Origin: Candidatus Sulfuritelmatomonas gaucii
GTDB lineage: Bacteria > Acidobacteriota > Terriglobia > Terriglobales > Acidobacteriaceae
Length of the DNA stretch: 42,083 bases
Assembly (NCBI GenBank): GCA_900290245.1
Contig: OKRB01000117.1
Location: 37,325 to 79,407, forward strand
Direction of reading: 5' to 3'
Made by a program: the position numbers and the translations under genes. Every line of letters begins with the position of its first letter. Position 1 is the stretch's first letter. The notes under the pieces were generated by a model that ran no database searches, was not told where the DNA came from, and was given only the letters and a program-made list of their open reading frames with translations. Below are positions 24,010-32,468 of the stretch, in pieces.

Positions 24010-25044
24010 CTATGCGAGCAATTGCTTCGCCACCTTGATGTACAGTTCTACCGCTTCAAGCAATTCTTTCTTGGCCAGCTTTTCTTGCGGCGTGTGGGCC
24101 AGATGAATATTGCCGGGACCCAGCAGAAGCGGTTCGCCCCAATTGCTGAGCTGCGGAATGTCAGTAGTGAATTTCGCTACCATGGTGGGTATTCCCTCTA
24201 CCGCGCGTAGCCGCACAAAAGGAATCTCCAGCGTGAAGTCCACGTCAGCCAGGCCTTCCGCCGCATTGAGGATCGCCGCGCGCACTGGCGCCGAGTCGCT
24301 CACAAGGCGCACCAGCACCTGCGCCTCGGCATGGTCCGCGATGACGTTCGGAGCGTAGCCGCCGTGGATCTGGCCAATGTTCAGCGAGCTCGGGCCCACA
24401 TCTTCAGTGACCGGCAGGCGAAGTTTGAGGAGCTTCTCCAGTACCTGTACCAGCTTGTGCACTGCATTGTCACCCAGCTCGGGATAAGCAGAATGCGCCA
24501 TCTTGCCGGCTGCGCGCAACACAACCCGGAGCGCGCCTTTCGACGCCAACGCCACGCGATTGTCGGTCGGCTCGCCGTTGATGAGGAAGCGGTTACCCTT
24601 CGGCGCCAGGTTTGCCGTCTTCGCGCCCGCGGAATCGCGCTCTTCGCCCGAGACAAACAGCAACGCAATCCGAAACCCTGCGGCGCGCAGCGCTTCGGCT
24701 GCAGCAACTTGCGCGGCAATGATTCCCTTGGCATCGGAAACTCCACGCCCATACATAAAATCAGAATCCTCGCTGAACGGGATGTAGGGCGGAACCGTAT
24801 CCATGTGCGTAGAGAACACCAGGTCAGGCGTCTGCCTGGCCGCTCCCGCATAGACATTCCAGCGCGGTCCAGCCGTGGTGCTCTCTGCCGGCTGCGGCAC
24901 CGGTGTTTTCTCGATCTCCCAACCGCGATCGGCCAGAAACCCGGCAAGAAAATCGCCGACTGCACCCTCGTGGTACGTCGTGGATTCAATCTCGCACAGG
25001 CGGCGCGTAAGGCCGATGGGATCAAGGGTCGAACGATCGTTCAT
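24010..25044 (-). CDS. M20-family metallopeptidase / deacylase (ArgE/DapE-like)
   Basis: Enzymes of this family use two zinc ions to split amide bonds of N-acyl amino acids or small peptides. Landmarks are STHMDTVPP (first metal His and Asp), YGRGVSDAKG (bridging Asp), FVSGEERDS (catalytic Glu pair), the dimerisation/lid domain with GKMAHSAYPELGDNAV, and C-terminal GPGNIHLAHTPQEK with the last metal His. The start is placed at ATG 25044 (MNDRSTLD). A longer frame to 25179 lacks family character. The length of 344 is normal for ArgE/DapE-like proteins. Which substrate it uses cannot be told. It is divergent from the alpha/beta hydrolase gene and shares a 168-bp promoter region. Confidence 0.88.
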   Translation of the reverse strand: MNDRSTLDPIGLTRRLCEIESTTYHEGAVGDFLAGFLADRGWEIEKTPVPQPAESTTAGPRWNVYAGAARQTPDLVFSTHMDTVPPYIPFSEDSDFMYGRGVSDAKGIIAAQVAAAEALRAAGFRIALLFVSGEERDSAGAKTANLAPKGNRFLINGEPTDNRVALASKGALRVVLRAAGKMAHSAYPELGDNAVHKLVQVLEKLLKLRLPVTEDVGPSSLNIGQIHGGYAPNVIADHAEAQVLVRLVSDSAPVRAAILNAAEGLADVDFTLEIPFVRLRAVEGIPTMVAKFTTDIPQLSNWGEPLLLGPGNIHLAHTPQEKLAKKELLEAVELYIKVAKQLLA

Positions 25045-25212
25045 GATGCTGCCAGAATACCGTAGCAGGCAGCACTCACTAACAGCGATGCCTCTCGCAG
25101 CGGCGTTCTGGGGGCGACCACTGTCATGGGTGCGCGAAGTGTGCAAAACCGCGTAAAAAACGGCGCGCTCGGCCGCCACAAAGCGGCAAAGTGATGGCTG
25201 CTCGAGAGTAAA

Positions 25213-25956
25213 ATGGAGCGTGGGATGAACTCATCAACGCTACCCACGGAAGCCCAGCCACAAGCGAACATTCTGACTTCTGAACGCAAGCGCGACATGG
25301 CAGGCGCCATTCGCAGCGTCACGGTCGATGGCCCTGCGGGACGCCTAGAGGCCATCCTCAACGTGGGTGCGCCGGATGCACCGTTTGCTGCGCTTCTCTG
25401 CCATCCCCATCCCATCTTTGGTGGCAACCTTCACAACAAAGTTGTGTACCACGCCATGAAGGCGTTGAACGATCCGGAATGGGGCCTTGGATGGCCAGTC
25501 CTGCGGTTCAACTTTCGCGGCATGGGACGAAGCCACGGCAGCCACGATGGCGAAGCGGAGACCGGCGATGTGCTGGCGGCTATGGACTGGCTGGAACGCG
25601 AATTCCGCCTCCCCTTAGCTGTCGCCGGATTCAGCTTTGGAGCGGCCATGGCGCTCCGCGCCTGTTCGCATCAACTCCGTCACGATGTGCGAGCGCTAAT
25701 TGCGATCGGACTGCCGACGGAAGTGTCCGAGCCTGCTTACAACTGTTTCTTCCTCAACAACCTGACATTGCCCAAGCTCTTCCTTAGCGGAGACCACGAC
25801 CAGTTTGCGCCCGCGGCTCAACTCGCTGAGCTTGTGGCCGCAGCTGTCAAGCCAAAGCGCCTCGTCTTCGTCAGCGATGCCGACCACTTCTTTACCGATC
25901 GGCTGGAGCCGATGCAGGCCGCCCTCGCCGGATGGCTGAAGGAGCAGGCCCTATGA
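25213..25956 (+). CDS. Alpha/beta hydrolase (COG2945-like)
   Basis: A cytoplasmic serine hydrolase of the small dienelactone-hydrolase-like branch. The signature LCHPHPIFGGNLHNKVV and FNFRGMGRSHG shape the oxyanion region. The nucleophile Ser is in GFSFGAAMA, the acid in LSGDHDQFAP and the His in DADHFFTDR. There is no signal peptide. ATG 25213 is the first start, and ATG 25225 (MNSSTLP) or 25297 could also serve. Its stop overlaps the glycerate kinase ATG (ATGA), so the two are translated together. Substrate unknown. Confidence 0.85.
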   Translation: MERGMNSSTLPTEAQPQANILTSERKRDMAGAIRSVTVDGPAGRLEAILNVGAPDAPFAALLCHPHPIFGGNLHNKVVYHAMKALNDPEWGLGWPVLRFNFRGMGRSHGSHDGEAETGDVLAAMDWLEREFRLPLAVAGFSFGAAMALRACSHQLRHDVRALIAIGLPTEVSEPAYNCFFLNNLTLPKLFLSGDHDQFAPAAQLAELVAAAVKPKRLVFVSDADHFFTDRLEPMQAALAGWLKEQAL

Positions 25957-27407
25957 CTCCCGCCAGCGATGCGTCTCTTGAAGTTCTCCATACAGCGACC
26001 ACGGAAATCTTTACCGGCGCGCTCAAGGCATGCAATATCGCCAGCGCCTTCGACCGCCGCATGCGCTTCGAGGGCAACGTGTTGCACCGCCTTCTGCCTG
26101 ACGGCAGCGGACCCGCAAGCATCGATCTTTCCGCCTACAAGCGGATCTTCGTGATTGCCCTGGGAAAGGCGGCCGGGCCGATGCTCGACACCTTGCTCGA
26201 CCGTATGAAGCGCCGCAAGGGTCTGCGCGGAATCTGCGCGTCGAATCAGTTGCCGGTCAAGCGCAATTGGCGTTTCCGCTACTTCGAGAGCGGCCACCCC
26301 CTCCCTAATGAGGACTCGTTCGCCGCCGCCCGCGCCGCCCTGGCTCTTCTGCACAAGGCCAGAAAAGACACGCTCATCTTCTTCCTGATCTCTGGTGGAG
26401 GGTCGGCCTTGTTCGATCTTCCGCTTGATCCGCATATCACTCTCGAAGAGACCATCGCCTTTCATGAGCTGCTGGTGGCATCGGGCGCGCCGATTAATGA
26501 GATCAATACTCTGCGCAAGCATTTTTCCGCAGTCAAGGGAGGGCGCCTGGCGCTGGCCGCTCCCGAGTCGCTCAAGGTGAGCCTGCTGCTTCCCGACGTG
26601 CCTCTGCGAACGCTCGATGCACTTTCTTCCGGCCCTACTACGCCGGACCACTCTACTGTGGCGGATGCGCGTGAGTTGCTCACGACGTATGGCCTGACTG
26701 AAAAACTACCTGCGTCGATTCGCGATTTTTTTGAACGCAAGGATCTACCGGAGTCGCCTGGAAACAAGGCGTGGCGTCCGTCGTTCCTGCCCAAGCTGCC
26801 GTGGGCCGATGCAGCGCGACCGCGCCACATAACTTCGGCGACCAATATGACCGGCGAAGACGAAGCCTTTCGGGATTCGGTTTTCGAACTCCTGCTCTCA
26901 AGTCACGACCTGGTGGAAAACGCACGGGCACTGGCTCGAAGCGCAGGCTACCACGTCGTGGTCGACAACAGCTGCGATGACTGGGATTACGCCAAGGCGG
27001 CACGCTATCTTCTGGAACGGTTCCACACTTTTCGCGCCCGGCACCAGCGATTCTGTCTCATCTCAGTGGGTGAAGTGACTGTCACCCTGAGCCGCAATCC
27101 GGGCGCTGGTGGCCGCAACCAGCAGTTTGCGCTGGCCTGTGCTCTCGACCTCGCGAATCATCCCGGCGAGCGGCTCACCGTGCTGAGCGCCGGTTCCGAC
27201 GGCATTGACGGCAATACGCAGGCTGCCGGAGCCATCGCCGATCCCACCACTGTGGTCCGCGCCAGAGCCTTCGGCTTCGATCCACAGCAATCGCTGGAGA
27301 AATTCAACGCTTGTCCTCTCTTTACGGCAATCGGCGACTCGGTGGTCACCGGCCCGACCGGCCAGAATCTCCGCGATCTGCGCCTGCTGATTGCAGAGAA
27401 TCCGTAA
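25953..27407 (+). CDS. gck: Glycerate 2-kinase (MOFRL family)
   Basis: It phosphorylates D-glycerate to 2-phosphoglycerate with ATP, linking glycerate from sugar-acid or glyoxylate breakdown to lower glycolysis. The N-terminal DUF4147 domain shows KRIFVIALGKAAGPM, LISGGGSALF and INTLRKHFSAVKGGRLA, with ALSSGPTTPD. The C-terminal MOFRL domain shows ISVGEVTVT, GAGGRNQQFALA and AGSDGIDGNTQAAGAIAD. The length of 484 is slightly longer than the usual 410-450. A start at 25953 is favoured over 25932 by the ATGA overlap with the hydrolase. A LacI regulator follows 95 bp downstream on the same strand and may control the pair. Confidence 0.93.
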   Translation: MTPASDASLEVLHTATTEIFTGALKACNIASAFDRRMRFEGNVLHRLLPDGSGPASIDLSAYKRIFVIALGKAAGPMLDTLLDRMKRRKGLRGICASNQLPVKRNWRFRYFESGHPLPNEDSFAAARAALALLHKARKDTLIFFLISGGGSALFDLPLDPHITLEETIAFHELLVASGAPINEINTLRKHFSAVKGGRLALAAPESLKVSLLLPDVPLRTLDALSSGPTTPDHSTVADARELLTTYGLTEKLPASIRDFFERKDLPESPGNKAWRPSFLPKLPWADAARPRHITSATNMTGEDEAFRDSVFELLLSSHDLVENARALARSAGYHVVVDNSCDDWDYAKAARYLLERFHTFRARHQRFCLISVGEVTVTLSRNPGAGGRNQQFALACALDLANHPGERLTVLSAGSDGIDGNTQAAGAIADPTTVVRARAFGFDPQQSLEKFNACPLFTAIGDSVVTGPTGQNLRDLRLLIAENP

Positions 27408-27434
27408 CGGAATTTTTGCTCGACCCTTGCGTGA

Positions 27435-27467
27435 TTTCCCTGTGGGAAAAACCGTTCAACTTTTCCC
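27435..27467. promoter_or_regulatory. GGGAAAA/TTTTCCC operator cluster before the LacI gene
   Basis: TTTCCC (27435-27440) and GGGAAAA (27444-27450) form one inverted repeat. GGGAAAA and TTTTCCC (27461-27467) form a second with a 10-bp centre containing AACCGTTC, close to the AAnCGnTT core of LacI-family operators. It ends 36 bp before the GTG, where an autoregulatory operator is expected. It could alternatively be the terminator hairpin of the kinase gene. Confidence 0.45.
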
Positions 27468-27502
27468 CTTTGCACTCGATTCTTCTGGATTAGGATTGGT
27501 TC

Positions 27503-28558
27503 GTGGCTCGTAAAGCTTCTCGCAAGACATCCGGCAAACTCCCCGACATTCGCGCCGTCGCCGCCGCTGCCAAGGTTTCCATCGCCACAGTCTCGAGGAC
27601 CATCAATGGTTCACCCCTGGTCAGCGACCGCTTGAGCAAACGCGTGTGGCAAGCGATCAAGCAGCTCAATTACCTGCCCAACACGCACGCGCGCACGCTG
27701 GTTTCAGGCCGGAGCCGGATTCTGGGCATCATTGTCGAAAACATCACCAATCCCTTCTTCCCGGAACTAATCCAGAGCTTCGAAGAGATTGCGGTGGCGC
27801 GAGGCTTCGAAATCCTGGTCAGTTCCACGAACAGCGATCCGGCCGTGCTGGCCATGTGCGCGCGCCGCATGCTTGAACGCAAGGTCGACGGTGTTGCCGT
27901 GATGACCTTCGGCGAAGAGGAATCGGTGCTCGACCAGCTCGTGCATCGCGGCGTGCCCATTGTGCTGGCGGAGTTCAAACTCGACGATCCCAAGGCGAGC
28001 ACCATCCTGCTTGACTATTCCACCGGGATCCATGCGGCCATCCGTCATCTCGTCGAACTCGGGCACAACTCCATTGCCTTTCTGGCCGGCCCGCACAGCC
28101 TGCACTCGGCGATCACGCGCGAAAACGATTTTCGCACCGCCATGCGATCTGCAGGACTGCCGGTTCAAAAGAAGTGGGTGATCGAGTGCGACCACACGCT
28201 CAAGGGCGGCGTCGCCGGCTTTGAGCAGTTGCGAGGGCTCCCTTCGTTCCCCACCGCCATCGTCTGCTCCAACGACATGACCGCGATCGGTGTGTTTCGC
28301 GCAGCCTATATGGACGGGATGCGCGTGCCGCAGGATATTTCCGTGATCGGGCTTGACGACATCGATTTTGCCGAGTTTACCCTTCCGCCGCTCACCACCA
28401 TCCGTCTTTCGCGCGCCGAACTCGCGAAGGCCGCCTTCGATGCGCTGCGCGCGCAGGCTGAGGATCCCGACAACCCCAAGATGCAACGCGAGTACCTGGT
28501 ATCTACGAGCCTGGTGGTGCGCGGTTCAACCGCCGCTCCCCGGGCGGCAGCCTCGTAA
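27503..28558 (+). CDS. LacI-family transcriptional regulator
   Basis: It begins with GTG 27503 after AGGA. The helix-turn-helix is at about 14-35 (DIRAVAAAAKVSIATVSRTING), with the hinge helix ahead of NTHARTLVSGRSRILGIIVENITNPFF. The periplasmic-binding-protein-like ligand domain spans about 70-340 (VDGVAVMTFG, HSIAFLAGP-like HNSIAFLAGP, TAIVCSNDMTAIGVFRAA, VIGLDDIDFAEF). The ligand is probably a sugar or sugar acid. Nearby targets may be the hydrolase and glycerate kinase upstream, its own promoter, or the carbohydrate genes further left. A palindromic cluster directly upstream suggests autoregulation. The N-terminal extension MARKASRKTSGK is basic and may aid DNA binding. Confidence 0.94.
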   Translation: MARKASRKTSGKLPDIRAVAAAAKVSIATVSRTINGSPLVSDRLSKRVWQAIKQLNYLPNTHARTLVSGRSRILGIIVENITNPFFPELIQSFEEIAVARGFEILVSSTNSDPAVLAMCARRMLERKVDGVAVMTFGEEESVLDQLVHRGVPIVLAEFKLDDPKASTILLDYSTGIHAAIRHLVELGHNSIAFLAGPHSLHSAITRENDFRTAMRSAGLPVQKKWVIECDHTLKGGVAGFEQLRGLPSFPTAIVCSNDMTAIGVFRAAYMDGMRVPQDISVIGLDDIDFAEFTLPPLTTIRLSRAELAKAAFDALRAQAEDPDNPKMQREYLVSTSLVVRGSTAAPRAAAS

Positions 28559-28635
28559 CCGTAAATCCCTGCACGCACGGCGGATCGGCGCCATGAATGC
28601 GCCGCAATACGCTGCTTCCCTCTTTTCGTTTCGCG

Positions 28636-28658
28636 CATCCAATGATTGCAATTGGATG
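28636..28658. promoter_or_regulatory. Palindromic operator upstream of the type III PKS operon
   Basis: CATCCAAT (28636-28643) and ATTGGATG (28651-28658) are perfect inverted repeats separated by 7 bp. They lie 87 bp before the PKS start in the 186-bp promoter gap. Size and symmetry fit a MarR/TetR-type dimer site. The cognate regulator is not in the window, unless it is the LacI protein next door, whose operators usually look different. Confidence 0.5.
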
Positions 28659-28744
28659 ACATTCCAGCGACGCCATAGCGAGGTATCGCACGATATGCTG
28701 TCCAAAGAAAGCTGGATGCCGCTTCCTCCGGCGGAGGTTCCATT

Positions 28745-29815
28745 TTGACGGCTGCCTATCTCAATCGGATTGCCACGGCGGTCCCCCCGCACGATATGCA
28801 TCGCGCCTTCGCGGCTTTTGCCGAAAGCATGCTGCCTGAGGGCACGCCCAAGAATCTCTTCCGGCGCATGACGCGCATGTCGGCAATCGAGCACCGTTAT
28901 TCCTTCGTGCACCCGGTAGAAACGCCTGATGGCACATGGAAAGATGCCGAAGGCTTTTACGTGCCCGGAGATTTCCCTACGACGGCCCGCCGCATGCAGG
29001 CATTTGAGCAGTATGCCCCGCGCTTGGCTCATTGCGCGCTGGGTAGACTCGGGCTGACCGCGGCGGAGCGCAAAAGCATCACGCATGTGATCGTCACATC
29101 ATGTACGGGGCTTTATGCACCCGGTCTCGATTACGACGTGGTTGAGCACCTCGAGCTCAGCCGTTCGGTCGAACGCACCATGATCGGCTTCATGGGCTGC
29201 TACGCCGCCATTAATGCGCTCAAATCTGCCCGCCACATCATCCGCTCCGAGCCCGATGCCAAGGTGCTTCTGCTTAGCCTCGAGTTGTGCTCCATGCACA
29301 TGCAGGAAACCCCGAATCTGGAGCAGTTGCTTGCTTTTTCGGTCTTTGCCGACGGCTGCGCGGCATACATGGTCAGCGCCGAGCCTACAGGCTTTGCCCT
29401 CGACAGCTTCCTAGCGCTCAATCTCGCGGGCACCAATCATCTCATCACCTGGCGGATCGGGGAAAAGGGCTTCGATATGCAACTCTCCGGCCAGGTTCCC
29501 GGCGAATTGCGCAATGGCATGGCGGCGGCCGGCAAAGAGGTTACTCGCGGAAGGGAGATCTCCTCAATCGATCTGTGGGCGGTTCATCCCGGAGGACGAA
29601 CTATTCTTGACGCCGTTGAGCAGGGCCTGGCTTTGCCTACCGGTGCGCTTGCGGAGTCGCGCGACATTCTGGCGCACTTCGGCAATATGTCTTCTGCATC
29701 CGTCATGTTTGTCCTGGAGCGACTGATGCGACGCGCCACGCCGGGGCAACAAGGCTGTGCCATGTCTTTCGGGCCCGGCGTTACTGCGGAAACGATGCTT
29801 TTCCATGCCGTCTGA
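28745..29815 (+). CDS. Type III polyketide synthase
   Basis: It condenses an acyl-CoA starter with malonyl-CoA units, typically into alkylresorcinols or alkylpyrones. The chalcone-synthase triad is complete: Cys152 in GFMGCYAAINA, His232 in GTNHLITWRIG, Asn314 in FGNMSSAS. WAVHPGGRTILDAVE and the C-terminal FGPGVTAETM also match. It begins with TTG 28745 after GGAGG, and this weak start may limit synthesis. It heads a three-gene operon with a methyltransferase (11-bp overlap) and an FAD oxidoreductase (ATGA overlap), the same gene set as the srsABC phenolic-lipid operon of Streptomyces. The product is therefore probably a methylated, hydroxylated or quinone-type phenolic lipid in the envelope (inference). 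Confidence 0.93.
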   Translation: MTAAYLNRIATAVPPHDMHRAFAAFAESMLPEGTPKNLFRRMTRMSAIEHRYSFVHPVETPDGTWKDAEGFYVPGDFPTTARRMQAFEQYAPRLAHCALGRLGLTAAERKSITHVIVTSCTGLYAPGLDYDVVEHLELSRSVERTMIGFMGCYAAINALKSARHIIRSEPDAKVLLLSLELCSMHMQETPNLEQLLAFSVFADGCAAYMVSAEPTGFALDSFLALNLAGTNHLITWRIGEKGFDMQLSGQVPGELRNGMAAAGKEVTRGREISSIDLWAVHPGGRTILDAVEQGLALPTGALAESRDILAHFGNMSSASVMFVLERLMRRATPGQQGCAMSFGPGVTAETMLFHAV

Positions 29816-30527
29816 CACGCTTGACTTCGGTCACCGCGCGCAGCTCACTGAACTTATCGACGAGCCTTGCAGGCGCGACGAACTGCGCCCGTGCCTCCGT
29901 GACGTTGCGCGACTCAACCGTTGGTTTTTCGGGTACCGGCCGACGCTTGAATGGCTTGAATCTGTGGCCCCGATTGTTGCCACCCGACCTGTCCGTATTC
30001 TCGACGTCGGCTGCGGCTACGGCGACGGGTTGCGGCGCATCGGGCGTTGGGCCCGTACGCGCGGCATCAAGGTCGAACTGACCGGCATCGACATCAATCC
30101 CGATGCGGTGGCCATCGCTGCTGAAGCCACTCCGCCTGCAAGCGGCATTCGCTGGATTGCGGCCGACGTATTCGCATATGCGCCCGTTCAGCCCATCGAT
30201 TTCGTCGTGAGCGCTCTCTTCACGCACCATCTCGTCGAAAACGACGTCATTTGCTTTCTGCAATGGATGGAGCAACACGCCGTGCGCGGGTGGTTCATTA
30301 ACGACCTTTCGCGAGCTGCCGCACCTTATCATTTGCTGCGGCTCTTTTCGAGACTTGCACGGCTGCACCCGTTCGTACAGCATGACGGGCCCGTTTCCAT
30401 CGCCCGAGCATTCGTCCCCAAAGACTGGCAACGCATGTGCGCGGCCGCGGGCCTCAATGATCATGCAGCCTCGATCAAAGCCTTCACGCCCGCGCGCCTA
30501 TGCGTGGCGCGGACCAAACCTCAATGA
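29805..30527 (+). CDS. Class I SAM-dependent methyltransferase of the PKS operon
   Basis: The SAM-binding motif I is ILDVGCGYGDG with the acidic motif LTGIDINPDA and motif IV region IDFVVSALFTHHL. FLQWMEQHAVRGWFINDLSRAA and HDGPVSIARAFVPKDW are typical of the methyltransferases paired with type III PKS in bacteria. The start ATG 29805 lies inside the end of the PKS gene, and the stop overlaps the oxidoreductase. It probably O- or C-methylates the polyketide phenol, acting in the cytoplasm. The length of 240 is normal. Confidence 0.87.
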   Translation: MPSDTLDFGHRAQLTELIDEPCRRDELRPCLRDVARLNRWFFGYRPTLEWLESVAPIVATRPVRILDVGCGYGDGLRRIGRWARTRGIKVELTGIDINPDAVAIAAEATPPASGIRWIAADVFAYAPVQPIDFVVSALFTHHLVENDVICFLQWMEQHAVRGWFINDLSRAAAPYHLLRLFSRLARLHPFVQHDGPVSIARAFVPKDWQRMCAAAGLNDHAASIKAFTPARLCVARTKPQ

Positions 30528-31696
30528 GAGATGTGCCCCAATTTGCGGATCACCTGGTTATCGGCGGCGGACCGGCCGGCGCAATGGTTGCGCTGCGCCT
30601 CGCTGCTGCGGGCCGGCAGGTAGTTATCCTCGAAAAGGAACATGGGCCGCATCACAAGGTCTGCGGCGAATTCCTCAGCCCCGAGGCGGTCGGGTACCTC
30701 AAGCAAGCCGGCGTTGATCCTCTCGCTCTCGGAGCGACTGTCATCCGGAAGCTGCGTCTCTCAGCCGGCAACAAAGTCGTCGAGACGCCACTTCCCTTCG
30801 AAGCGCTCTCGCTTTCGCGTCGCGCCCTCGACGAAGCCCTCCTGAGAAGCGCAGAAGAGATGGGCTGCCGGGTCATTCGCGGCATTGCCGTGGAAACTCT
30901 CGCCGGTAAGGATGACGTGTGGCATGCTTCGCTCGGCAACGGTGAATGCATGAGTGCGAAGACGATCTTTCTTGCCACAGGCAAGCACAACCTGCGCGGC
31001 TTCGATCGCGCACCGGCCCGGCAAGGCGATCTCATCGGCTTCAAACTGCATTGGCAGCTTGCGCCGGCGCAAACAAAGAACCTGCGCGGGCGCATGGAGC
31101 TGTTTCTCTTCGACGGCGGCTACGGTAGCTTTTCGCTCGTCGAAAACAGCGTGGCGAATCTTTGCCTGGTCGTGCGCCGTACCACGCTGCGCGGTTATGC
31201 CGCATGGCCGGAGCTGCTTGCCGCAATCCTGAAAGAGAATTCGCACTTGAGCTCCATGCTCGAAGGCGGAGCACCGCTGTGGCGGCGCCCATTGGCGATT
31301 TCGCCGATCCCCTATGGATACCTCGCTCGGGATGCGCGCGGCCCGTGGCGCCTTGGCGACCAGGCGGCGGTTATCCCTTCATTCACCGGCGACGGCATCT
31401 CCATCGCATTACACACCGGCGCCCTGGCGGCACAGATGTTTCAGGCCGGCAAAAGCGCCGCCGATTACCACCGCCTGCTTCACAATCAACTGCGACGCGC
31501 CATGTCGCTCGCAACCCGACTCTCGCAGGCTGCCGTTACCCGACTCGGCTGCGCGGCCGCGTTGCCGGCGCTGTCGCTGTTTCCCAATGCCATGCAATGG
31601 ATCGCGGCCTCGACGCGCATCCCGCAATCGTCACTTGTTCCGGTTGAAGACGTGTTCGTGCCGTCGGAGCGCCGCTGCCTGAGCGAAGCAAGATAA
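30524..31696 (+). CDS. FAD-dependent oxidoreductase (geranylgeranyl-reductase / hydroxylase-like)
   Basis: The dinucleotide-binding motif VIGGGPAGAMVALRLAAAG is near the N-terminus, followed by VVILEKE and the branch-typical HHKVCGEFLSPEAV. The second FAD motif, WRLGDQAAVIPSFTGDGISIAL, is at about 277-300. The protein belongs to the group with geranylgeranyl reductases and flavin hydroxylases. The start ATG 30524 overlaps the methyltransferase stop (ATGA). By analogy with srsC it may hydroxylate the methylated phenolic lipid toward a quinone. Reduction of an alkyl chain is the alternative. It ends 28 bp from the convergent acyltransferase gene. Confidence 0.87.
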   Translation: MRDVPQFADHLVIGGGPAGAMVALRLAAAGRQVVILEKEHGPHHKVCGEFLSPEAVGYLKQAGVDPLALGATVIRKLRLSAGNKVVETPLPFEALSLSRRALDEALLRSAEEMGCRVIRGIAVETLAGKDDVWHASLGNGECMSAKTIFLATGKHNLRGFDRAPARQGDLIGFKLHWQLAPAQTKNLRGRMELFLFDGGYGSFSLVENSVANLCLVVRRTTLRGYAAWPELLAAILKENSHLSSMLEGGAPLWRRPLAISPIPYGYLARDARGPWRLGDQAAVIPSFTGDGISIALHTGALAAQMFQAGKSAADYHRLLHNQLRRAMSLATRLSQAAVTRLGCAAALPALSLFPNAMQWIAASTRIPQSSLVPVEDVFVPSERRCLSEAR

Positions 31697-31724
31697 TGAT
31701 CTGGTCCAGGAGCAGCGTCACCTG

Positions 31725-32468
31725 TCAAACAGTTTCGAGCACGCCGGCCTCGCGCCAGGCCTTGATCTCCGCGTGCGTCAGATCGGCGGCCACGCGCCGG
31801 TGCGGATAAATCTTCGGCTCGCCAAACTTGAGCTGCGCTGAAAAACCTTCCACTCCAAGCACCTTCCACAAGTGCGAAATGAAGGATTGGTCGTCATACC
31901 AGCACAGCTCCCGCTCTTCGACGCCGCTGCCGATCACGTAGCGGATCGCAGCCGTTGTAATTGGCGCACCCACGGTTGTAGCAGGATCGATGAGCCGTGA
32001 GTGGAAGCGCAGCACCTGCGACCCATCGGTGCTGGTGCCCTCGGGAAACAGCAAAACCGGAACCGGCAGTTGCAGCCGTTCGGTCATCACTTCGGCGACT
32101 GCTGTCGCGCTGGCCAGGCTCGACCGGTCAAGAAAAATCGTTCCACCTGTTCGCGCTGCCTTGCCAAAGAACGGCCAGCCGTCGATCTCCATCTTGGCCA
32201 CAAAAAAGCACGGCATCACTGCACTGATGATGATGATGTCGAGATAGCTCAGGTGATTCGCCACCACCAGGCCGCAGACCGGCGGTTCACCCTGGAACTG
32301 GATTTCGATGTCCAGGCAGCCTAGTACGCCGCGCGCCGACTGCTGCAGCCAAAGCGCGCGCCGCTCCAGTGTCATGGGTCCGCCAAGGCGCTTGAGCCAG
32401 TAGCGAAGTACGCAAAATGCCAGCACAAATGCCAGCGCCACAGCGCGCCGCATGCGGCGAAATATCAT
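31725..32468 (-). CDS. Lysophospholipid / lyso-ornithine-lipid acyltransferase (PlsC/OlsA-like)
   Basis: A membrane-bound acyltransferase with an N-terminal hydrophobic helix (VALAFVLAFCVLRYWL). The catalytic His72-x4-Asp77 is in VANHLSYLDII, and the acceptor-binding motif is LLFPEGTSTDG. The length of 247 is usual for PlsC-domain proteins. Its ATG overlaps the stop of the upstream N-acyltransferase (ATGA). That order, olsB then olsA, is the classic ornithine-lipid operon, so transfer of a second acyl chain to lyso-ornithine lipid is more likely than general phosphatidate synthesis. The C-terminal part (YDDQSFISHLWKVLGVEG) is also seen in OlsA relatives. Confidence 0.85.
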   Translation of the reverse strand: MIFRRMRRAVALAFVLAFCVLRYWLKRLGGPMTLERRALWLQQSARGVLGCLDIEIQFQGEPPVCGLVVANHLSYLDIIIISAVMPCFFVAKMEIDGWPFFGKAARTGGTIFLDRSSLASATAVAEVMTERLQLPVPVLLFPEGTSTDGSQVLRFHSRLIDPATTVGAPITTAAIRYVIGSGVEERELCWYDDQSFISHLWKVLGVEGFSAQLKFGEPKIYPHRRVAADLTHAEIKAWREAGVLETV

